From assembly GCF_007670255.1 (NCBI RefSeq), contig NZ_SZVS01000008.1:1-64000 (forward strand): a stretch of DNA of 64,000 nt, given 5' to 3'. This document shows positions 8,176 to 19,947 of this stretch, one piece after another. The notes beneath the pieces were generated by a model. It was not told the DNA's origin and did not search any database. It saw nothing but the letters and a program-made list of their open reading frames with translations. Origin of the DNA: Paenarthrobacter nicotinovorans (lineage in GTDB: Bacteria > Actinomycetota > Actinomycetes > Actinomycetales > Micrococcaceae). Position numbers and translations under genes: made by a program. How positions within the stretch are numbered: position 1 is the first letter of the stretch; the number at the start of each line of letters is the position of its first letter.

Positions 8176-8649
8176 ATGGGTGCACCGGATTTCGTGCTGA
8201 AACTGCGGGAGAAGATTGGACATGACCCTCTATGGCTCCCGGCCGTGAGAGGAGTGGTGTTCGACGACGCCGGCAGGGTGCTGCTGGGCCAACGAGCCGA
8301 TAACGGACACTGGGCCCTCATCACGGGGATGCTTGAACCCGGCGAGCATCCGGCGCCGGGGCTCGTGCGTGAAATCTTCGAGGAAACAGCAGTAGTTGCA
8401 GAGACCGAGCGGATCGTCGGCGTCGGGGTTGTTGGTCCGGTGACCTTTCCCAATGGTGACGTCTGCGACTTCCTGGACATCATCTTCCGCTGCAGGTATG
8501 TCTCCGGGGACGCCAGGGTCAACGACGACGAGTCCCTTGCGGTGGGATGGTTTGCTCTGGACGAACTTCCCGATATGAGCGCCGGGAACCTTGAAGCCAT
8601 CCGGCTTGCCACGGAGCCCGAGGGCCCCGTGGCATACCAGACTGAGTAG
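8176..8649 (+). CDS. NUDIX hydrolase
   Basis: 157-aa NUDIX protein; hydrolyses a nucleoside diphosphate linked to another moiety, substrate unknown. NUDIX box at 51-73: G51, E57, R65-E66, E69-E70 all match GX5EX7REUXEE, but the usual Gly near the box end is Ala72 (EETAV). A preceding GVVFDDAGRVLLGQR strand-loop and late acidic DESLAVGWFALDELP are typical. ATG start with GAGGA 11 nt upstream. It lies 65 bp after the prepilin peptidase and ends 19 bp before the convergent MFS gene. Confidence 0.9.
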   Translation: MGAPDFVLKLREKIGHDPLWLPAVRGVVFDDAGRVLLGQRADNGHWALITGMLEPGEHPAPGLVREIFEETAVVAETERIVGVGVVGPVTFPNGDVCDFLDIIFRCRYVSGDARVNDDESLAVGWFALDELPDMSAGNLEAIRLATEPEGPVAYQTE

Positions 8650-8668
8650 CGCGGGCTCAGCAACCTGC

Positions 8669-10947
<2,279 letters not shown>

Positions 10948-10956
10948 AAAGTAAAG

Positions 10957-10985
10957 TTTTGCACCCTAACGCCTAAAGTGCAAAA
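10957..10985. promoter_or_regulatory. Candidate TetR operator and promoter of the tetR-MFS operon
   Basis: TTTTGCAC (10957-10964) and GTGCAAAA (10978-10985) are exact reverse complements with a 13-nt spacer. A third TTTGCAC half-site is at 10931-10937, inside the first codons. On the minus strand the right arm supplies a TTGCAC -35-like element 17 nt before AAAACT. Binding here by the TetR protein would shut its own operon, as in LmrA- or QacR-type units. Confidence 0.6.
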
Positions 10986-10994
10986 ACTCCGGGT

Positions 10995-11042
10995 ACGACG
11001 ACGGCCGGTACCTTCCGTGCGGAAGGTACCGGCCGTCGTCGT
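10995..11042. terminator. Strong hairpin terminator after fumC
   Basis: Perfect 22-bp stem, arms 10995-11016 and 11021-11042, with a GTGC loop. Going leftward the stem is followed after seven nt by a run of five T, so it terminates fumC transcription before the tetR promoter. The stem contains GGTACC at its upper part. Confidence 0.85.
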
Positions 11043-11064
11043 GCTTTGGGTCTTGCTCCGGCAG

Positions 11065-12492
11065 TTACGCCTTGTGAGCCGGGGACGTCATGGTGGTGAC
11101 GTCGAGGGCCTTGTCGAGGTCGGCCTCGGACACCTTGCCTTCGCCCTCGCCGACGAAGCCGAGCTTCTCGGTAGCCTGGCGGATGGTCAGGCCCTCCTTG
11201 ACGGCGATCTTGGCGATCTTCGCGGCGTTTTCGTAGCCGATGTACTTGTTCAACGGCGTCACGATGGACGGCGAAGCCTCGGCCAGGAAGCGGGCACGCT
11301 CGACGTTGGCGGTGATGCCGTCGATCATCTTGTCGGCCATGACGCGGCTGGTGTTGGCCAGCAGGCGGATGGACTCGAGCAGGTTGGCGGCCATGACGGG
11401 GATGCCGACGTTGAGCTCGAAGGCGCCGTTGGTGCCGGACCAGGCGATGGCGGTGTCGTTGCCGATGACCTGGGCGCAGACCATGATGGACGCTTCGCAG
11501 ATGACCGGGTTGACCTTGCCCGGCATGATCGAGGAGCCCGGCTGCAGGTCGGGGATGGCGATTTCGCCAAGACCGGTGTTGGGGCCCGAACCCATCCAGC
11601 GGAGGTCGTTGTTGATCTTCATGAAGGAGATCGCGATGTTGCGCAGCTGGCTGGAGCCTTCGATGAGGCCGTCGCGGTTGGCCTGGGCCTCGAAGTGGTC
11701 GCGGGCTTCGGTCAGCGGCAGGCCGGTGTCGGCTGCGAGCAGTTCGATGACGCGCTCCGGGAAGCCGGCCGGGGTGTTGATGCCGGTACCGACGGCGGTG
11801 CCACCAAGGGGAACTTCGGCAACGCGGGGGAGGGCTGCGTTGATGCGCTCGATGCCGTAGCGCACCTGTGCCGCGTAGCCACCAAATTCCTGGCCCAGGG
11901 TGACGGGCGTGGCATCCATGAGGTGCGTACGGCCGGACTTGACGACGTCCTTGAACTCCACGGCCTTGCGGTCCAGGGAAGCGGCCAGGTACTCGAGCGC
12001 CGGGATCAGGTCGTTGATCAGGGCCGAGGTGGCGGCGACGTGGACGGATGTTGGGAAGACGTCGTTGGAGGACTGCGAAGCGTTGACGTGGTCGTTGGGG
12101 TGGACCACCTTGTCGCTGCCTGCGGCGGAGAGGGCGCGGGAAGCCAACTCGGCGATGACCTCGTTGGTGTTCATGTTGGAGGACGTGCCCGAGCCGGTCT
12201 GGAAGACGTCAATCGGGAAGTCGCCGTCGTACTTGCCGGTTGCCACCTCATCGGCTGCTGCGGCGATGGCCTCGGCGAGCTCGCCGTCGAGCACCCCCAG
12301 TTCAGCGTTCGCCAGTGCGGCTGCCTTCTTCACCCGGGCAAGGGCTTCAATGTGGGTGCGCTCGAGCGTCTTGCCGGAGATGGGGAAGTTCTCCACAGCA
12401 CGCTGCGTCTGGGCGCGGTACAGGGCGTTCACGGGGACGCGAACTTCGCCCATCGTGTCATGTTCAATACGGAACTCAGTGGTGGAAGTCAT
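11065..12492 (-). CDS. fumC: Class II fumarate hydratase
   Basis: Iron-independent fumarase, fumarate to L-malate in the TCA cycle, homotetramer. 475 aa, typical FumC length. The superfamily signature [11 protein letters not shown] is at about 317-327, with the upstream [17 protein letters not shown] and [14 protein letters not shown] active-site segments. The ATG lies six nt after TAAGCT (12499-12504), so translation is probably leaderless. Flanked by hairpin terminators on both sides. In mycobacteria fum is likewise beside glpX and the DUF4245 gene. Confidence 0.97.
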   Translation of the reverse strand: MTSTTEFRIEHDTMGEVRVPVNALYRAQTQRAVENFPISGKTLERTHIEALARVKKAAALANAELGVLDGELAEAIAAAADEVATGKYDGDFPIDVFQTGSGTSSNMNTNEVIAELASRALSAAGSDKVVHPNDHVNASQSSNDVFPTSVHVAATSALINDLIPALEYLAASLDRKAVEFKDVVKSGRTHLMDATPVTLGQEFGGYAAQVRYGIERINAALPRVAEVPLGGTAVGTGINTPAGFPERVIELLAADTGLPLTEARDHFEAQANRDGLIEGSSQLRNIAISFMKINNDLRWMGSGPNTGLGEIAIPDLQPGSSIMPGKVNPVICEASIMVCAQVIGNDTAIAWSGTNGAFELNVGIPVMAANLLESIRLLANTSRVMADKMIDGITANVERARFLAEASPSIVTPLNKYIGYENAAKIAKIAVKEGLTIRQATEKLGFVGEGEGKVSEADLDKALDVTTMTSPAHKA

Positions 12493-12547
12493 GGGGCTAG
12501 CTTATGGCGATTGGACGCTTCACAGAAAACCCGCAGGGGAGTGCTAC

Positions 12548-12573
12548 GTGCCCCGGCCAGGTGGCCGGGGCAC
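12548..12573. terminator. Hairpin terminator between carbonic anhydrase and fumC
   Basis: GTGCCCCGGCCA (12548-12559) pairs perfectly with TGGCCGGGGCAC (12562-12573) around a 2-nt loop. It follows the leftward carbonic anhydrase gene. No T run follows directly, but a GGGTTTT stretch lies about 20 nt on. Confidence 0.65.
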
Positions 12574-12579
12574 GGCTTC

Positions 12580-13194
12580 CTAGAGCTCGCCGATCGCGGA
12601 AACAAGGGCCGCTTGGCCCTCGCCGAGTTTGTAGGAAAGGCCGATGACGGCCACGCGGCCATCCTCAATGGCGTCCGAAATCACACGCGAGCTGTCCGCC
12701 AGCCGTTCAGCGGTCTGCTTGACGTGCTCCACCACCATGTCGTTGACGTCTTCCTGGCCGTTGCGCTTGGCCGTGAGGACCGAGGGGGTGATGCGTTCGA
12801 CGAGGTCGCGGATGAAGCCCGGCGGCATTTCACCCGTTTCCACGGCGCCCTTGGTTGCAGTCACGGCGCCGCAGCTGTCGTGGCCCAGGATGGCGATCAG
12901 GGGAACCTTGAGTTCGCTGATGCTGTACTCGAGCGAACCCAGGACGGCGTCGTCGATCACCTGTCCGGCTGTGCGCACCACGAAGGCATCGCCCAGGCCG
13001 AGGTCGAAGATGATCTCTGCGGCCAGGCGTGAATCCGCGCATCCGAAGATGACGGCGAAGGGGTTCTGGCCCTCGAGCAGGGACGAGCGGCGGGAAGCAT
13101 CCTGGTTGGGATGCCGGGATTCGCCGGAAACAAATCGTTCATTGCCCTCGCGGAGGCGTTGCCAGGCCAGGGCTGGAGTCAGTTTAGTAGGCAC
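12580..13194 (-). CDS. Beta-class carbonic anhydrase
   Basis: Zinc enzyme interconverting CO2 and bicarbonate in the cytoplasm, supplying bicarbonate to carboxylases. 204 aa. Zinc ligands are visible: Cys52 with the Asp54-Arg56 dyad in CADSR, and His105/Cys108 in GHDSCGA. The GTG start at 13194 lies six nt after TAAAGT (13201-13206), so it probably has its own leaderless promoter inside the 9-bp gap and 3' end of the DUF4245 gene. A mycobacterial-type CanA/CanB equivalent is the nearest description. Confidence 0.94.
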   Translation of the reverse strand: MPTKLTPALAWQRLREGNERFVSGESRHPNQDASRRSSLLEGQNPFAVIFGCADSRLAAEIIFDLGLGDAFVVRTAGQVIDDAVLGSLEYSISELKVPLIAILGHDSCGAVTATKGAVETGEMPPGFIRDLVERITPSVLTAKRNGQEDVNDMVVEHVKQTAERLADSSRVISDAIEDGRVAVIGLSYKLGEGQAALVSAIGEL

Positions 13195-13203
13195 CTTATT
13201 ACT

Positions 13204-13914
13204 TTACGGTGCAGGTGTTGCGGGCTGTGAAACTGTTGCGCTGCTTTGAGCGGACGATGACGCGGTTGCCGTGCCCTGGTCGGCGGACTTCACGACGGCG
13301 TCGGCCAGTTTGGCGAATTCCTCAAGGCTCGCCGTGCCGCTCAGGATGATGGTGGTCCCCTTGTACTCGAGGACCATGCTGCGCTTTTCCTTGCCGGAGT
13401 CACGCAGTTCCCAATCCTGCCCGCCGGCATTGCGGGTTCCGGTCACCGGCAGGTTGCCGGTCTGCTGAAGGGTCCACGTGGGGTTGGCTTTGTTGGTCTG
13501 GGTGAGGCCGATGAAAGCTTCCTTGGGAGTGAGGAAACCAACCTCCCAAGTGGGGACGCCCGTTCCGCTTCCGGACTCCCAGCGGGCGTAGTTCGGGCGG
13601 AATGTGTCGCCGGTATCCGGCGTCACGGGTGTGAATCCCGCCACACCTTCGGCGTTTTTGGCGATGGAAGCTACGTCAATGGCGGGCCTGAAGCCCTCTC
13701 CCTTGGGAGCCGGGTTCATCAACACGATGGGCAGGAAAGCCAGTACGCAGACCAGAAGGGCGATGACCATGCCAATGACGGAGGCGTTGGCCCGTTTGGC
13801 AGCTTTCGCCGCGATGACGGGCTTGAAGGGGGCTTCCGGGGCATTGATGGGGTCGGCCGCCGCGGCTTCAGGTTGATTGCCGGCAGCGGACTTGTCCTGC
13901 GTTTCACTCACCAC
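13204..13914 (-). CDS. DUF4245 membrane-anchored protein
   Basis: 236 aa, function unknown. A Pro/Ala-rich cytoplasmic leader of about 45 residues, one membrane helix (about 46-68, ASVIGMVIALLVCVLAFLPIVLM) and an extracytoplasmic domain of about 150 residues, then an Ala/Ser/Thr-rich tail. The domain (DTFRPNYARWESGSGTGVPTWEVGFLTP) matches actinobacterial DUF4245 proteins. Next to glpX in both this genome and mycobacteria (Rv1100 beside Rv1099c), divergent from it by 183 bp. Two adjacent GTG codons at 13914 and 13911 could each start it. Confidence 0.82.
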   Translation of the reverse strand: MVSETQDKSAAGNQPEAAAADPINAPEAPFKPVIAAKAAKRANASVIGMVIALLVCVLAFLPIVLMNPAPKGEGFRPAIDVASIAKNAEGVAGFTPVTPDTGDTFRPNYARWESGSGTGVPTWEVGFLTPKEAFIGLTQTNKANPTWTLQQTGNLPVTGTRNAGGQDWELRDSGKEKRSMVLEYKGTTIILSGTASLEEFAKLADAVVKSADQGTATASSSAQSSATVSQPATPAP

Positions 13915-14097
13915 TCAATGATCCCTTATCGGGGCGGGGAACACACATCGGGCAACCTCACCACCGGTATTGCGGCCGGTGGTCATCCAACCACCCTGAG
14001 TGGACGTGGCGACTATGATCGTTGGTAGAGGAACCCCGGGTTGCCTTTGTGCAACCTTGCCCGGTCCCGTGAATCGTCACTCGAAGAAGAGGTTCAA

Positions 14098-15135
14098 GTG
14101 TCTCCTGCACCAATGACCCAGCAGTATTCCACGATTTCGCCGTCGCTCGCCGTCGGCATCGACGAACCCGACCGCAACCTTGCGCTTGAACTCGTCCGAG
14201 TCACCGAAGCCGCGGCTATTGCCGGTGGCCACTGGGTAGGCTTCGGCGACAAGAACAAAGCTGACGGCGCCGCCGTCGACGCCATGCGTTCGTTCCTTCA
14301 CACCGTCCACTTCAACGGCGTCGTGGTGATTGGTGAAGGCGAAAAGGACGAAGCCCCCATGCTGTTCAATGGTGAACAGGTTGGCGATGGCACTGGTCCC
14401 GAGTGTGACGTTGCAGTCGACCCCATTGATGGAACCCGCCTCACCGCGCTGGGCATCAACAACGCCCTGGCAGTGCTGGCAGTTGCCGAGCGCGGCTCAA
14501 TGTTCGACCCCTCGGCTGTCTTCTACATGGAGAAGCTCGTCACGGGTCCCGAAGCTGCCGACATGGTGGACCTTCGCCTGCCCGTCAAGCAGAACCTGCA
14601 CCTGATCGCCAAAGCCAAGGGCGTCAAGGTCAACCAGCTCAACGTCATGATCCTTGACCGTGATCGCCACCGTCCGCTGGTCGAAGAGATCCGCGAAGCC
14701 GGTGCGCGCACCAAGTTCATCATGGACGGCGACGTCGCAGGTGCCATCGCCGCTGCACGTTCGGGCACCGGCGTCGACGCCCTTATGGGCATCGGCGGCA
14801 CGCCTGAAGGCATCGTCGCAGCGTGCGCCATCAAGTCCCTCGGCGGCGTTATCCAGGGCCGTCTCTGGCCGACGTCGGACGAAGAGAAGCAGAAGGCGAT
14901 CGACGCCGGACACGACCTCGACCGCGTCCTGTCCACCAACGACCTCGTTACCTCGGACAACTGCTACTTCGCAGCCACCGGCATCACCGACGGCGACCTC
15001 CTGCGTGGTGTCCGCTACCAGAAGGACCGTGTCCTGACGCAGTCCATCGTGATGCGTTCAAAGTCCGGCACTGTGCGCTTCGTCGATGCTGAGCACCACG
15101 CATCCAAGTGGGAGACGTACGCGCGCAAGGCGTAA
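14098..15135 (+). CDS. glpX: Class II fructose-1,6-bisphosphatase GlpX
   Basis: Hydrolyses fructose 1,6-bisphosphate to fructose 6-phosphate, the committed gluconeogenic step; Mg/Mn dependent. 345 aa. Metal-site and lithium-sensitive phosphatase motifs are clear: GEGEKDEAPML, then VDPIDGTRLTALG. GTG at 14098 is five nt after GAAGAAGAGG; an ATG at 14113 is a second possibility. Actinobacteria usually rely on GlpX as the only FBPase. A TATGAT -10 lies about 85 nt upstream. Confidence 0.95.
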   Translation: MSPAPMTQQYSTISPSLAVGIDEPDRNLALELVRVTEAAAIAGGHWVGFGDKNKADGAAVDAMRSFLHTVHFNGVVVIGEGEKDEAPMLFNGEQVGDGTGPECDVAVDPIDGTRLTALGINNALAVLAVAERGSMFDPSAVFYMEKLVTGPEAADMVDLRLPVKQNLHLIAKAKGVKVNQLNVMILDRDRHRPLVEEIREAGARTKFIMDGDVAGAIAAARSGTGVDALMGIGGTPEGIVAACAIKSLGGVIQGRLWPTSDEEKQKAIDAGHDLDRVLSTNDLVTSDNCYFAATGITDGDLLRGVRYQKDRVLTQSIVMRSKSGTVRFVDAEHHASKWETYARKA

Positions 15136-15500
15136 CCTCTCCTAGCAACTGAAGGACGGCGGGCATCGCTCGGCGGCTATCTCCTCGTACCTCGTCGATT
15201 TGATGCCGCTTTCGCGATGAGGCGCCTTTCGCTTTCCGGGTGCGTTAGTGCCGTGCCCCCAGTCTTAGCGCGTTTTGGGTGGTGCCGCCATAACCTACTT
15301 TGCCGCCGTCGAAAGCCCGACGGCGGCACCCGGGTGGGTGCCCGACGTCGGCCTTCCCGGGAGCGCGGCGCCGCATGTGCCGCCGCCACCTGCTTTGAAG
15401 CCGTGGGCAGCCTGACACGCCGCCACCAGCGGCGGGCCCCGACCCGGGCGCCCGCAAAGTGGGTCGCAGAGGCACGCCACTACACCAATACCGGGCGCCT
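15136..15500. other. 365-bp intergenic region between glpX and the FemAB gene, hairpin only
   Basis: No convincing gene. The reading frame across it is Arg-rich and lacks any start context. It holds one strong hairpin, GCCGCCGTCG (15302-15311) with CGACGGCGGC (15318-15327) around a 6-nt loop, which would serve as a bidirectional terminator for the convergent glpX and FemAB genes. The rest is GC-rich with several overlapping GGTGCCGCC-type partial repeats that could form alternative stems. Confidence 0.6.
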
Positions 15501-16436
15501 TTAGCGGAGCTTGTCGCGGACCTTCCGGGCCAGCTGGTATGCGCCGTAGCGGAGTTTGTTGACCGGGAGGTCCCAGGTGCCGGGGTAGGAGACTTCGCGG
15601 CCACCAAAGGACTTCTTGAAGGCCGTGAAGCCGGCCCACTTGTGGTCGGGCTGGTCCTCGGGTGCCACGCCCCAGAGATCCACGTGCTTAAGGCCTTTTT
15701 CCTTGGCGTCGGCTATCAGCGTGACCAGGAGCGGGATGCCGGCACTGAGTTTGCGGTGCGTGTCATCCAGGGCGGCGTGGGCATAGACCCGGGTGTCTGC
15801 GGAGTCGTAGGCGAAAGCGGCGGCGATGGGCTCGCCCTCAAGCTCGGCAATGAACAGGGTTCCGGCGCCTGAGGGCAACAACGACGCCGCGACCTGGGTC
15901 AGGTATTCGTCGCTTTGCGGCTTGAAGCCATTGCGCGCCGCCGTCAGGTGGAGGAAGTGCAGCAGGATCGAGATATCAGACGGGTCCTGGGAAGCGCGGA
16001 ACGTCACGCCCTTTTTGTGGATGTTCCGGTACAGGTTGCGGTTGGTCGGCTTCATGCCGGCCAGGACATCCTTGAAATCTCCCTCCAGATCCACCACCCA
16101 GCTGAGTTCGGGCTGCTGGTTGACCGGCGCGGGCCGCAGGCCCCGTGCGCGAAGGAGGGGACCGGCGTCGTCCGCTGTGAAACCTGCCGCAGCCGGTTCC
16201 ATGCGGACGAACACTGCGTGCTCCGCCTTGGCCAAAGCCACCAGCGCTGCCGTGGCGGCGTCAAAGGCTTCCACCGAATCTGCCACCGGTCCGTAGGGTG
16301 CATAGATGACTTTGCCCGCCGGGTTCTTTTCCTCGATGGCGAGGAAGCTCCAGCCAGGACCGGATTGTTCGTGGACGCGGCGACCCAGGGAACGCTGGAC
16401 TGCCGCCCACGCGGGCGTTTGAAGAAAGAATTCCAT
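15501..16436 (-). CDS. FemABX-family peptidoglycan bridge aminoacyltransferase
   Basis: Adds amino acids from aminoacyl-tRNA to the lipid II stem peptide to build the interpeptide bridge; Arthrobacter has Ala/Ser/Thr-containing A3-alpha bridges. 311 aa with two GNAT-like halves: MEFFLQTPAWAAVQ, GWSFLAIEEKNPAGKVIYAPYGP, then KPTNRNLYRNIHKKGV and the HKWAGFTAFKKSFGGREVSYPG C-terminal signature of FemX/FmhB proteins. It lacks the long coiled-coil arm of staphylococcal FemA. It starts 3 bp after manA stops, so it ends the purK-purE-LCP-manA operon. Which residue it adds is not predictable. Confidence 0.9.
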   Translation of the reverse strand: MEFFLQTPAWAAVQRSLGRRVHEQSGPGWSFLAIEEKNPAGKVIYAPYGPVADSVEAFDAATAALVALAKAEHAVFVRMEPAAAGFTADDAGPLLRARGLRPAPVNQQPELSWVVDLEGDFKDVLAGMKPTNRNLYRNIHKKGVTFRASQDPSDISILLHFLHLTAARNGFKPQSDEYLTQVAASLLPSGAGTLFIAELEGEPIAAAFAYDSADTRVYAHAALDDTHRKLSAGIPLLVTLIADAKEKGLKHVDLWGVAPEDQPDHKWAGFTAFKKSFGGREVSYPGTWDLPVNKLRYGAYQLARKVRDKLR

Positions 16437-16439
16437 GCG

Positions 16440-17690
16440 TCAGTTCCCCAAGCCCGTGGTCACGGCGAAGGCAATGGCGGTTTCGGTGGCGCCCTGGACG
16501 GGGTGGACGTTGACCGGAGCCTCGATGTCGGGGATGAAAGCGGCGGCGCCGCGACCAAGCTGGAGATCGCTCTTGGGCGAGTCGAGCAGCACGGAACCGG
16601 AAACAACGACGACGACGGCCGGCCCCGTCTGCGCCAGCGGCACCGGGGCCGCGTCGGGGGCCAGCTCGATGCGCTGGAGCTGGAACTCCTTGAAGGGCGG
16701 GCGGTACAGTTCCTGCCCGAATTCCGTCCCACTGGCCTCGACACTCGGAACTCCGAGCGCCTCGAAACGCACAGTCTTCAGCAGCTCGGGAACATCCACA
16801 TGCTTGGGGGTGAGGCCGCCACGGAGGACGTTGTCCGAGGACGCCATGACTTCGACGCCCAGCCCGTGCAGGTAGGCATGGACGTTGCCCGCCGGCAGGT
16901 AGACAACCTCGCCGGGTTCCAGGGACAAGTGGTTCAGGAGCAGGGAAATGAGGACCCCGGGGTCGCCGGGGAAGGCTTGGTTGATATCGAGCATCGCCGT
17001 CAAGGCCTGGCGGTGGGGCTCCAACGGCGCTCCCGCGGCCAGGACCGCGACGACCTCGTCGATGGCATCGGAGACCGCGCTGCCGCCCTCGATCAGGCGG
17101 CTGAAGGCAGCCTTCAGTGCCGTCGCCGGTTCGGCTTGGCCGAGGTCGGAGACGACGTCGGTGATCACCTGCGGAATGTCGACTGCAGCGGAGTCCAGGA
17201 CATGGGCCAGGTGCTCGAAGATGCCGCGGGAATCAGCAGGGGAGCGGAAGCCGCACAGCGCCTTGAAGGGCGTGAGGGCAAAAATCATTTCCGGCTTGTG
17301 GTTGTCATCGCGGTAGTTGCGGTCTGCGGCGTCGGGGGCGACCCCGGCGGCATTCTCCCGCGCAAATCCTTCGCGTGCTTGTTCGAGGCTCGGATGGACC
17401 TGCAGGGACAGCGGTTGTTCAGCCGCCAGGAGCTTGGTGAGGAACGGCAGGCGGGGACCGAACTCGGCGAGGCTTTCCGATCCGAGGTTACGCTGTGGGT
17501 CGGAGGCGATCAGGGCGTCCAGGGGCTGGGTGACGCCATTGGGGTGGATGGCCGTGGAGGGGGAGTCCGGGTGGGCTCCGATCCACATTTCTGCCTCGGG
17601 ACCGCCTGACGCCTGCCGCCCCAGCAGCTCGGCGATCGCCGTCGTCGAACCCCACGCGTAGGGTCGCAAAACATTCTCAATCTGGTACAC
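16440..17690 (-). CDS. manA: Mannose-6-phosphate isomerase, class I
   Basis: Interconverts fructose 6-phosphate and mannose 6-phosphate, feeding GDP-mannose and Dol-P-mannose for lipomannan, glycoprotein and cell-wall mannosylation. 416 aa. Class I zinc-site residues are visible in LSLQVHPSLEQA (Gln/His) and DDNHKPEMIFAL (Glu), and the C-terminal His region near YLPAGNVHAYLHGLGVEVMASSDNVLRGG. GTG start at 17690 with AAGGA upstream. It follows the LCP gene by 41 bp. The O-mannosyltransferase PMT at 42.6 kb is a probable end user of its product. Confidence 0.95.
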   Translation of the reverse strand: MYQIENVLRPYAWGSTTAIAELLGRQASGGPEAEMWIGAHPDSPSTAIHPNGVTQPLDALIASDPQRNLGSESLAEFGPRLPFLTKLLAAEQPLSLQVHPSLEQAREGFARENAAGVAPDAADRNYRDDNHKPEMIFALTPFKALCGFRSPADSRGIFEHLAHVLDSAAVDIPQVITDVVSDLGQAEPATALKAAFSRLIEGGSAVSDAIDEVVAVLAAGAPLEPHRQALTAMLDINQAFPGDPGVLISLLLNHLSLEPGEVVYLPAGNVHAYLHGLGVEVMASSDNVLRGGLTPKHVDVPELLKTVRFEALGVPSVEASGTEFGQELYRPPFKEFQLQRIELAPDAAPVPLAQTGPAVVVVVSGSVLLDSPKSDLQLGRGAAAFIPDIEAPVNVHPVQGATETAIAFAVTTGLGN

Positions 17691-17731
17691 GAAAGAAAGT
17701 CCTTATCGTTGCGCTGAACGTGGGGTGGAAC

Positions 17732-19372
17732 TTACAGGGGTGCGCACTGGCCGTTGGTGGCCACGAGGTCGCGGATGCCCTGTTCATCGCCTTGGGCCTT
17801 GAGTCCGTTCAACAATTCGATGGTGATCGGCGTGCCGTCGGGGGTGGTGGTCACAGGAGTGAAGTCCGCCGACGGTGAAGGCAGCTGGCTCGCAGGCACC
17901 AGGGCGCTGACAGCTCCGGAGGCCATGACAGCTCCGGCTCCCGCCGCGGCACCGCTGCTGCCGGAGGGCACGACGGCGTCACTGGCCTTGGGGCTGTTGC
18001 TGGAGGGAGTCAGCAGTTCCTGGACCTTGGAGTGGATCACGTCGAAGTCGGGAACCGTGGAGAAGGAAGCATCGAAATCCGGTGGGCCGATGGTGAGGCG
18101 TTTGACCGGCTGGTTCTTGGACTTCAGTGCGAGATCCACGAAGCTGCCCAGCTGGTTGGACGAGATATTGGAATCAACCACCTTGGTTCCGGCGTTGGCG
18201 ATGTCCTCGAACTTGGTCAGGAGGGTGGCAGGGTCCAACTGCTTGAGCATGGCCTGCTGCACGCACTGCTGCCGCGCAATCCGGGCGTAGTCGTCCACGA
18301 ATTCCCGGGAACGTCCGTACCAAAGGGCGTGGAAGCCATCCAGGTGCTGGTCCCCCGCCGGAATCCAGCCATCGGGCATCCCGTGGATGCCGTTGGCCTC
18401 GTCGGTGACCGGGCCACTGATCGGTACCCAACCGCCGGCCTTGATGCGGATGCCGCCCATGGCGTCGATGAGCTTGGCAAAGCCGTCCATGTCCACCAGG
18501 ACGTATGCCTGCACGGTGATGCCGAGCGTGCCGGAGACTGCTTCCAAGGTTGCTTGGGCGCCGGGGTCCTGGACGCCCGGGTAGAGGTCTTTGTACTTGT
18601 TGGTGACCTCGGTGTTGACGGCGTTGATGAGGCATTCGTCGCCGCAGTTGTAGCCGTCCGGGTAGATCTTCCGCATGGGCGATCCCTCGCTGAACTGGGC
18701 GTTCTGGAGGTTGCGGGGCACGGAGATGATGGCGCTTTCGCCGGTCTTTGCATCGACGCTGATGACGGACAGACTGTCCGGACGTCGTCCGGTCCGGTCA
18801 TCTCCGGCGTCGCCGCCCATCATCAGGAAGTTGTAGCGGCCGTCCACGGGGTCGATGGCCGGACCGGCTTCGAAAATGCTGCCGATCGCGTTACGGCTAA
18901 CGTTCAGGACATAGGCGATGTAACCGAGCGATCCGCTGGCGAGAATCGTGGCAAGTGCCACTACTACGGCGATGATGGGCCGCATTCCAGGAGCGAGGAG
19001 CGTTGGCCTGATGATCCGCAGGGTGTTGAGGAACAGATACGCCCAGCCCAGGGCGAGGGCCACCAGGACCACAATGATGAACAGCGACCCGACCGGGTGG
19101 GTCACAATGCCCAGCAGCAGCGTCCGGTTGGCCACAGCAAGGACGATGGTCACCAGCGCCAGCGCCCACACTGTGAGCGTCACGCGCAGGGCCAGGCGTC
19201 CAAGCTTGCGGTCGCCCGCGACGATCTGGGCACTGCCGGGAATAAAAAGGGTGAGGAGGACCAGCACGAAGGCGCGTTTGGTCCGCACCGGTGCACTGGC
19301 ACCGGATGGGTAGCGGACTGGATCAGTCAGGGCGGAACCGGGCTGACTCGGGTTCTTCTGCATGGTAGTCAT
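17732..19372 (-). CDS. LytR-CpsA-Psr (LCP) family wall-polymer ligase
   Basis: Transfers a secondary wall polymer from its undecaprenyl carrier to peptidoglycan (arabinogalactan in mycobacteria, other glycopolymers here). 546 aa. Four membrane helices occupy about 30-175, then the extracytoplasmic LCP domain starts at RYNFLMMGGDAGDDR; the Arg-rich RTGRRPDSLSVISVD and SVPRNLQN segments line the pyrophosphate site. A Ser/Ala-rich linker and short C-terminal tail follow. SD AGGAAGG precedes the ATG by 6 nt; 11 bp after purE. Position matches Rv3267. Confidence 0.93.
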   Translation of the reverse strand: MTTMQKNPSQPGSALTDPVRYPSGASAPVRTKRAFVLVLLTLFIPGSAQIVAGDRKLGRLALRVTLTVWALALVTIVLAVANRTLLLGIVTHPVGSLFIIVVLVALALGWAYLFLNTLRIIRPTLLAPGMRPIIAVVVALATILASGSLGYIAYVLNVSRNAIGSIFEAGPAIDPVDGRYNFLMMGGDAGDDRTGRRPDSLSVISVDAKTGESAIISVPRNLQNAQFSEGSPMRKIYPDGYNCGDECLINAVNTEVTNKYKDLYPGVQDPGAQATLEAVSGTLGITVQAYVLVDMDGFAKLIDAMGGIRIKAGGWVPISGPVTDEANGIHGMPDGWIPAGDQHLDGFHALWYGRSREFVDDYARIARQQCVQQAMLKQLDPATLLTKFEDIANAGTKVVDSNISSNQLGSFVDLALKSKNQPVKRLTIGPPDFDASFSTVPDFDVIHSKVQELLTPSSNSPKASDAVVPSGSSGAAAGAGAVMASGAVSALVPASQLPSPSADFTPVTTTPDGTPITIELLNGLKAQGDEQGIRDLVATNGQCAPL

Positions 19373-19383
19373 CCGCTGCCTTC

Positions 19384-19947
19384 CTAGCGGCTGCTCCGTG
19401 CTGAAGCGTTGTCCGGGGAGAAGACTTCCTCTACTTTGCGGCGAAGGTTTTCGCCCTTCTTGCTGGCCACATCGTTGAGTTCCTGTGCGAACGCGAGAAG
19501 GTCGCCCCGGAGCTGTGCAGCCAATTCGTCGGTGCCGGATGCGAGCACGCGTACGGCCAGGAGCCCTGCGTTGCGGGCACCGGCGATGGACACAGTGGCT
19601 ACGGGAACTCCGGCCGGCATCTGCACGATCGACAGCAGGGAGTCCATCCCGTCGAGTGTCTTGAGCGGAACAGGAACACCGATGACGGGAAGCGGAGTTA
19701 CGGAAGCCAGCATGCCCGGCAGATGGGCTGCGCCGCCGGCACCGGCAATGATTACGCGAAGGCCACGCTCATGCGCACTCTGGCCGTAGCTGATCATTTC
19801 CGTCGGCATGCGGTGGGCGGAGACCACATCTGCTTCGAAAGGGATGCCGAACTCGGCCAGGGCGTCCGCGGCTGCCTCCATGACGGGCCAATCGGAATCC
19901 GAGCCCATGACGAGTCCTACCAGCGGGGCTTGCGGTGTGGTCGTCAT
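19384..19947 (-). CDS. purE: N5-carboxyaminoimidazole ribonucleotide mutase
   Basis: Converts N5-CAIR, made by PurK, into CAIR in de novo purine synthesis. 187 aa, slightly longer than the usual 160-170 because of a charged C-terminal tail ([14 protein letters not shown]). The class I PurE signature [21 protein letters not shown] and the SAHRMP active-site motif are near the N-terminus, and [13 protein letters not shown] in the middle. Its start overlaps the purK stop by 4 bp. Confidence 0.97.
   Translation of the reverse strand: MTTTPQAPLVGLVMGSDSDWPVMEAAADALAEFGIPFEADVVSAHRMPTEMISYGQSAHERGLRVIIAGAGGAAHLPGMLASVTPLPVIGVPVPLKTLDGMDSLLSIVQMPAGVPVATVSIAGARNAGLLAVRVLASGTDELAAQLRGDLLAFAQELNDVASKKGENLRRKVEEVFSPDNASARSSR

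Noticed and set aside
15217..15504. 95-codon frame in the gap between glpX and the FemAB gene
   Set aside because: No ribosome site, Arg/Ala-rich low-information sequence, and it reads through a terminator-like hairpin.
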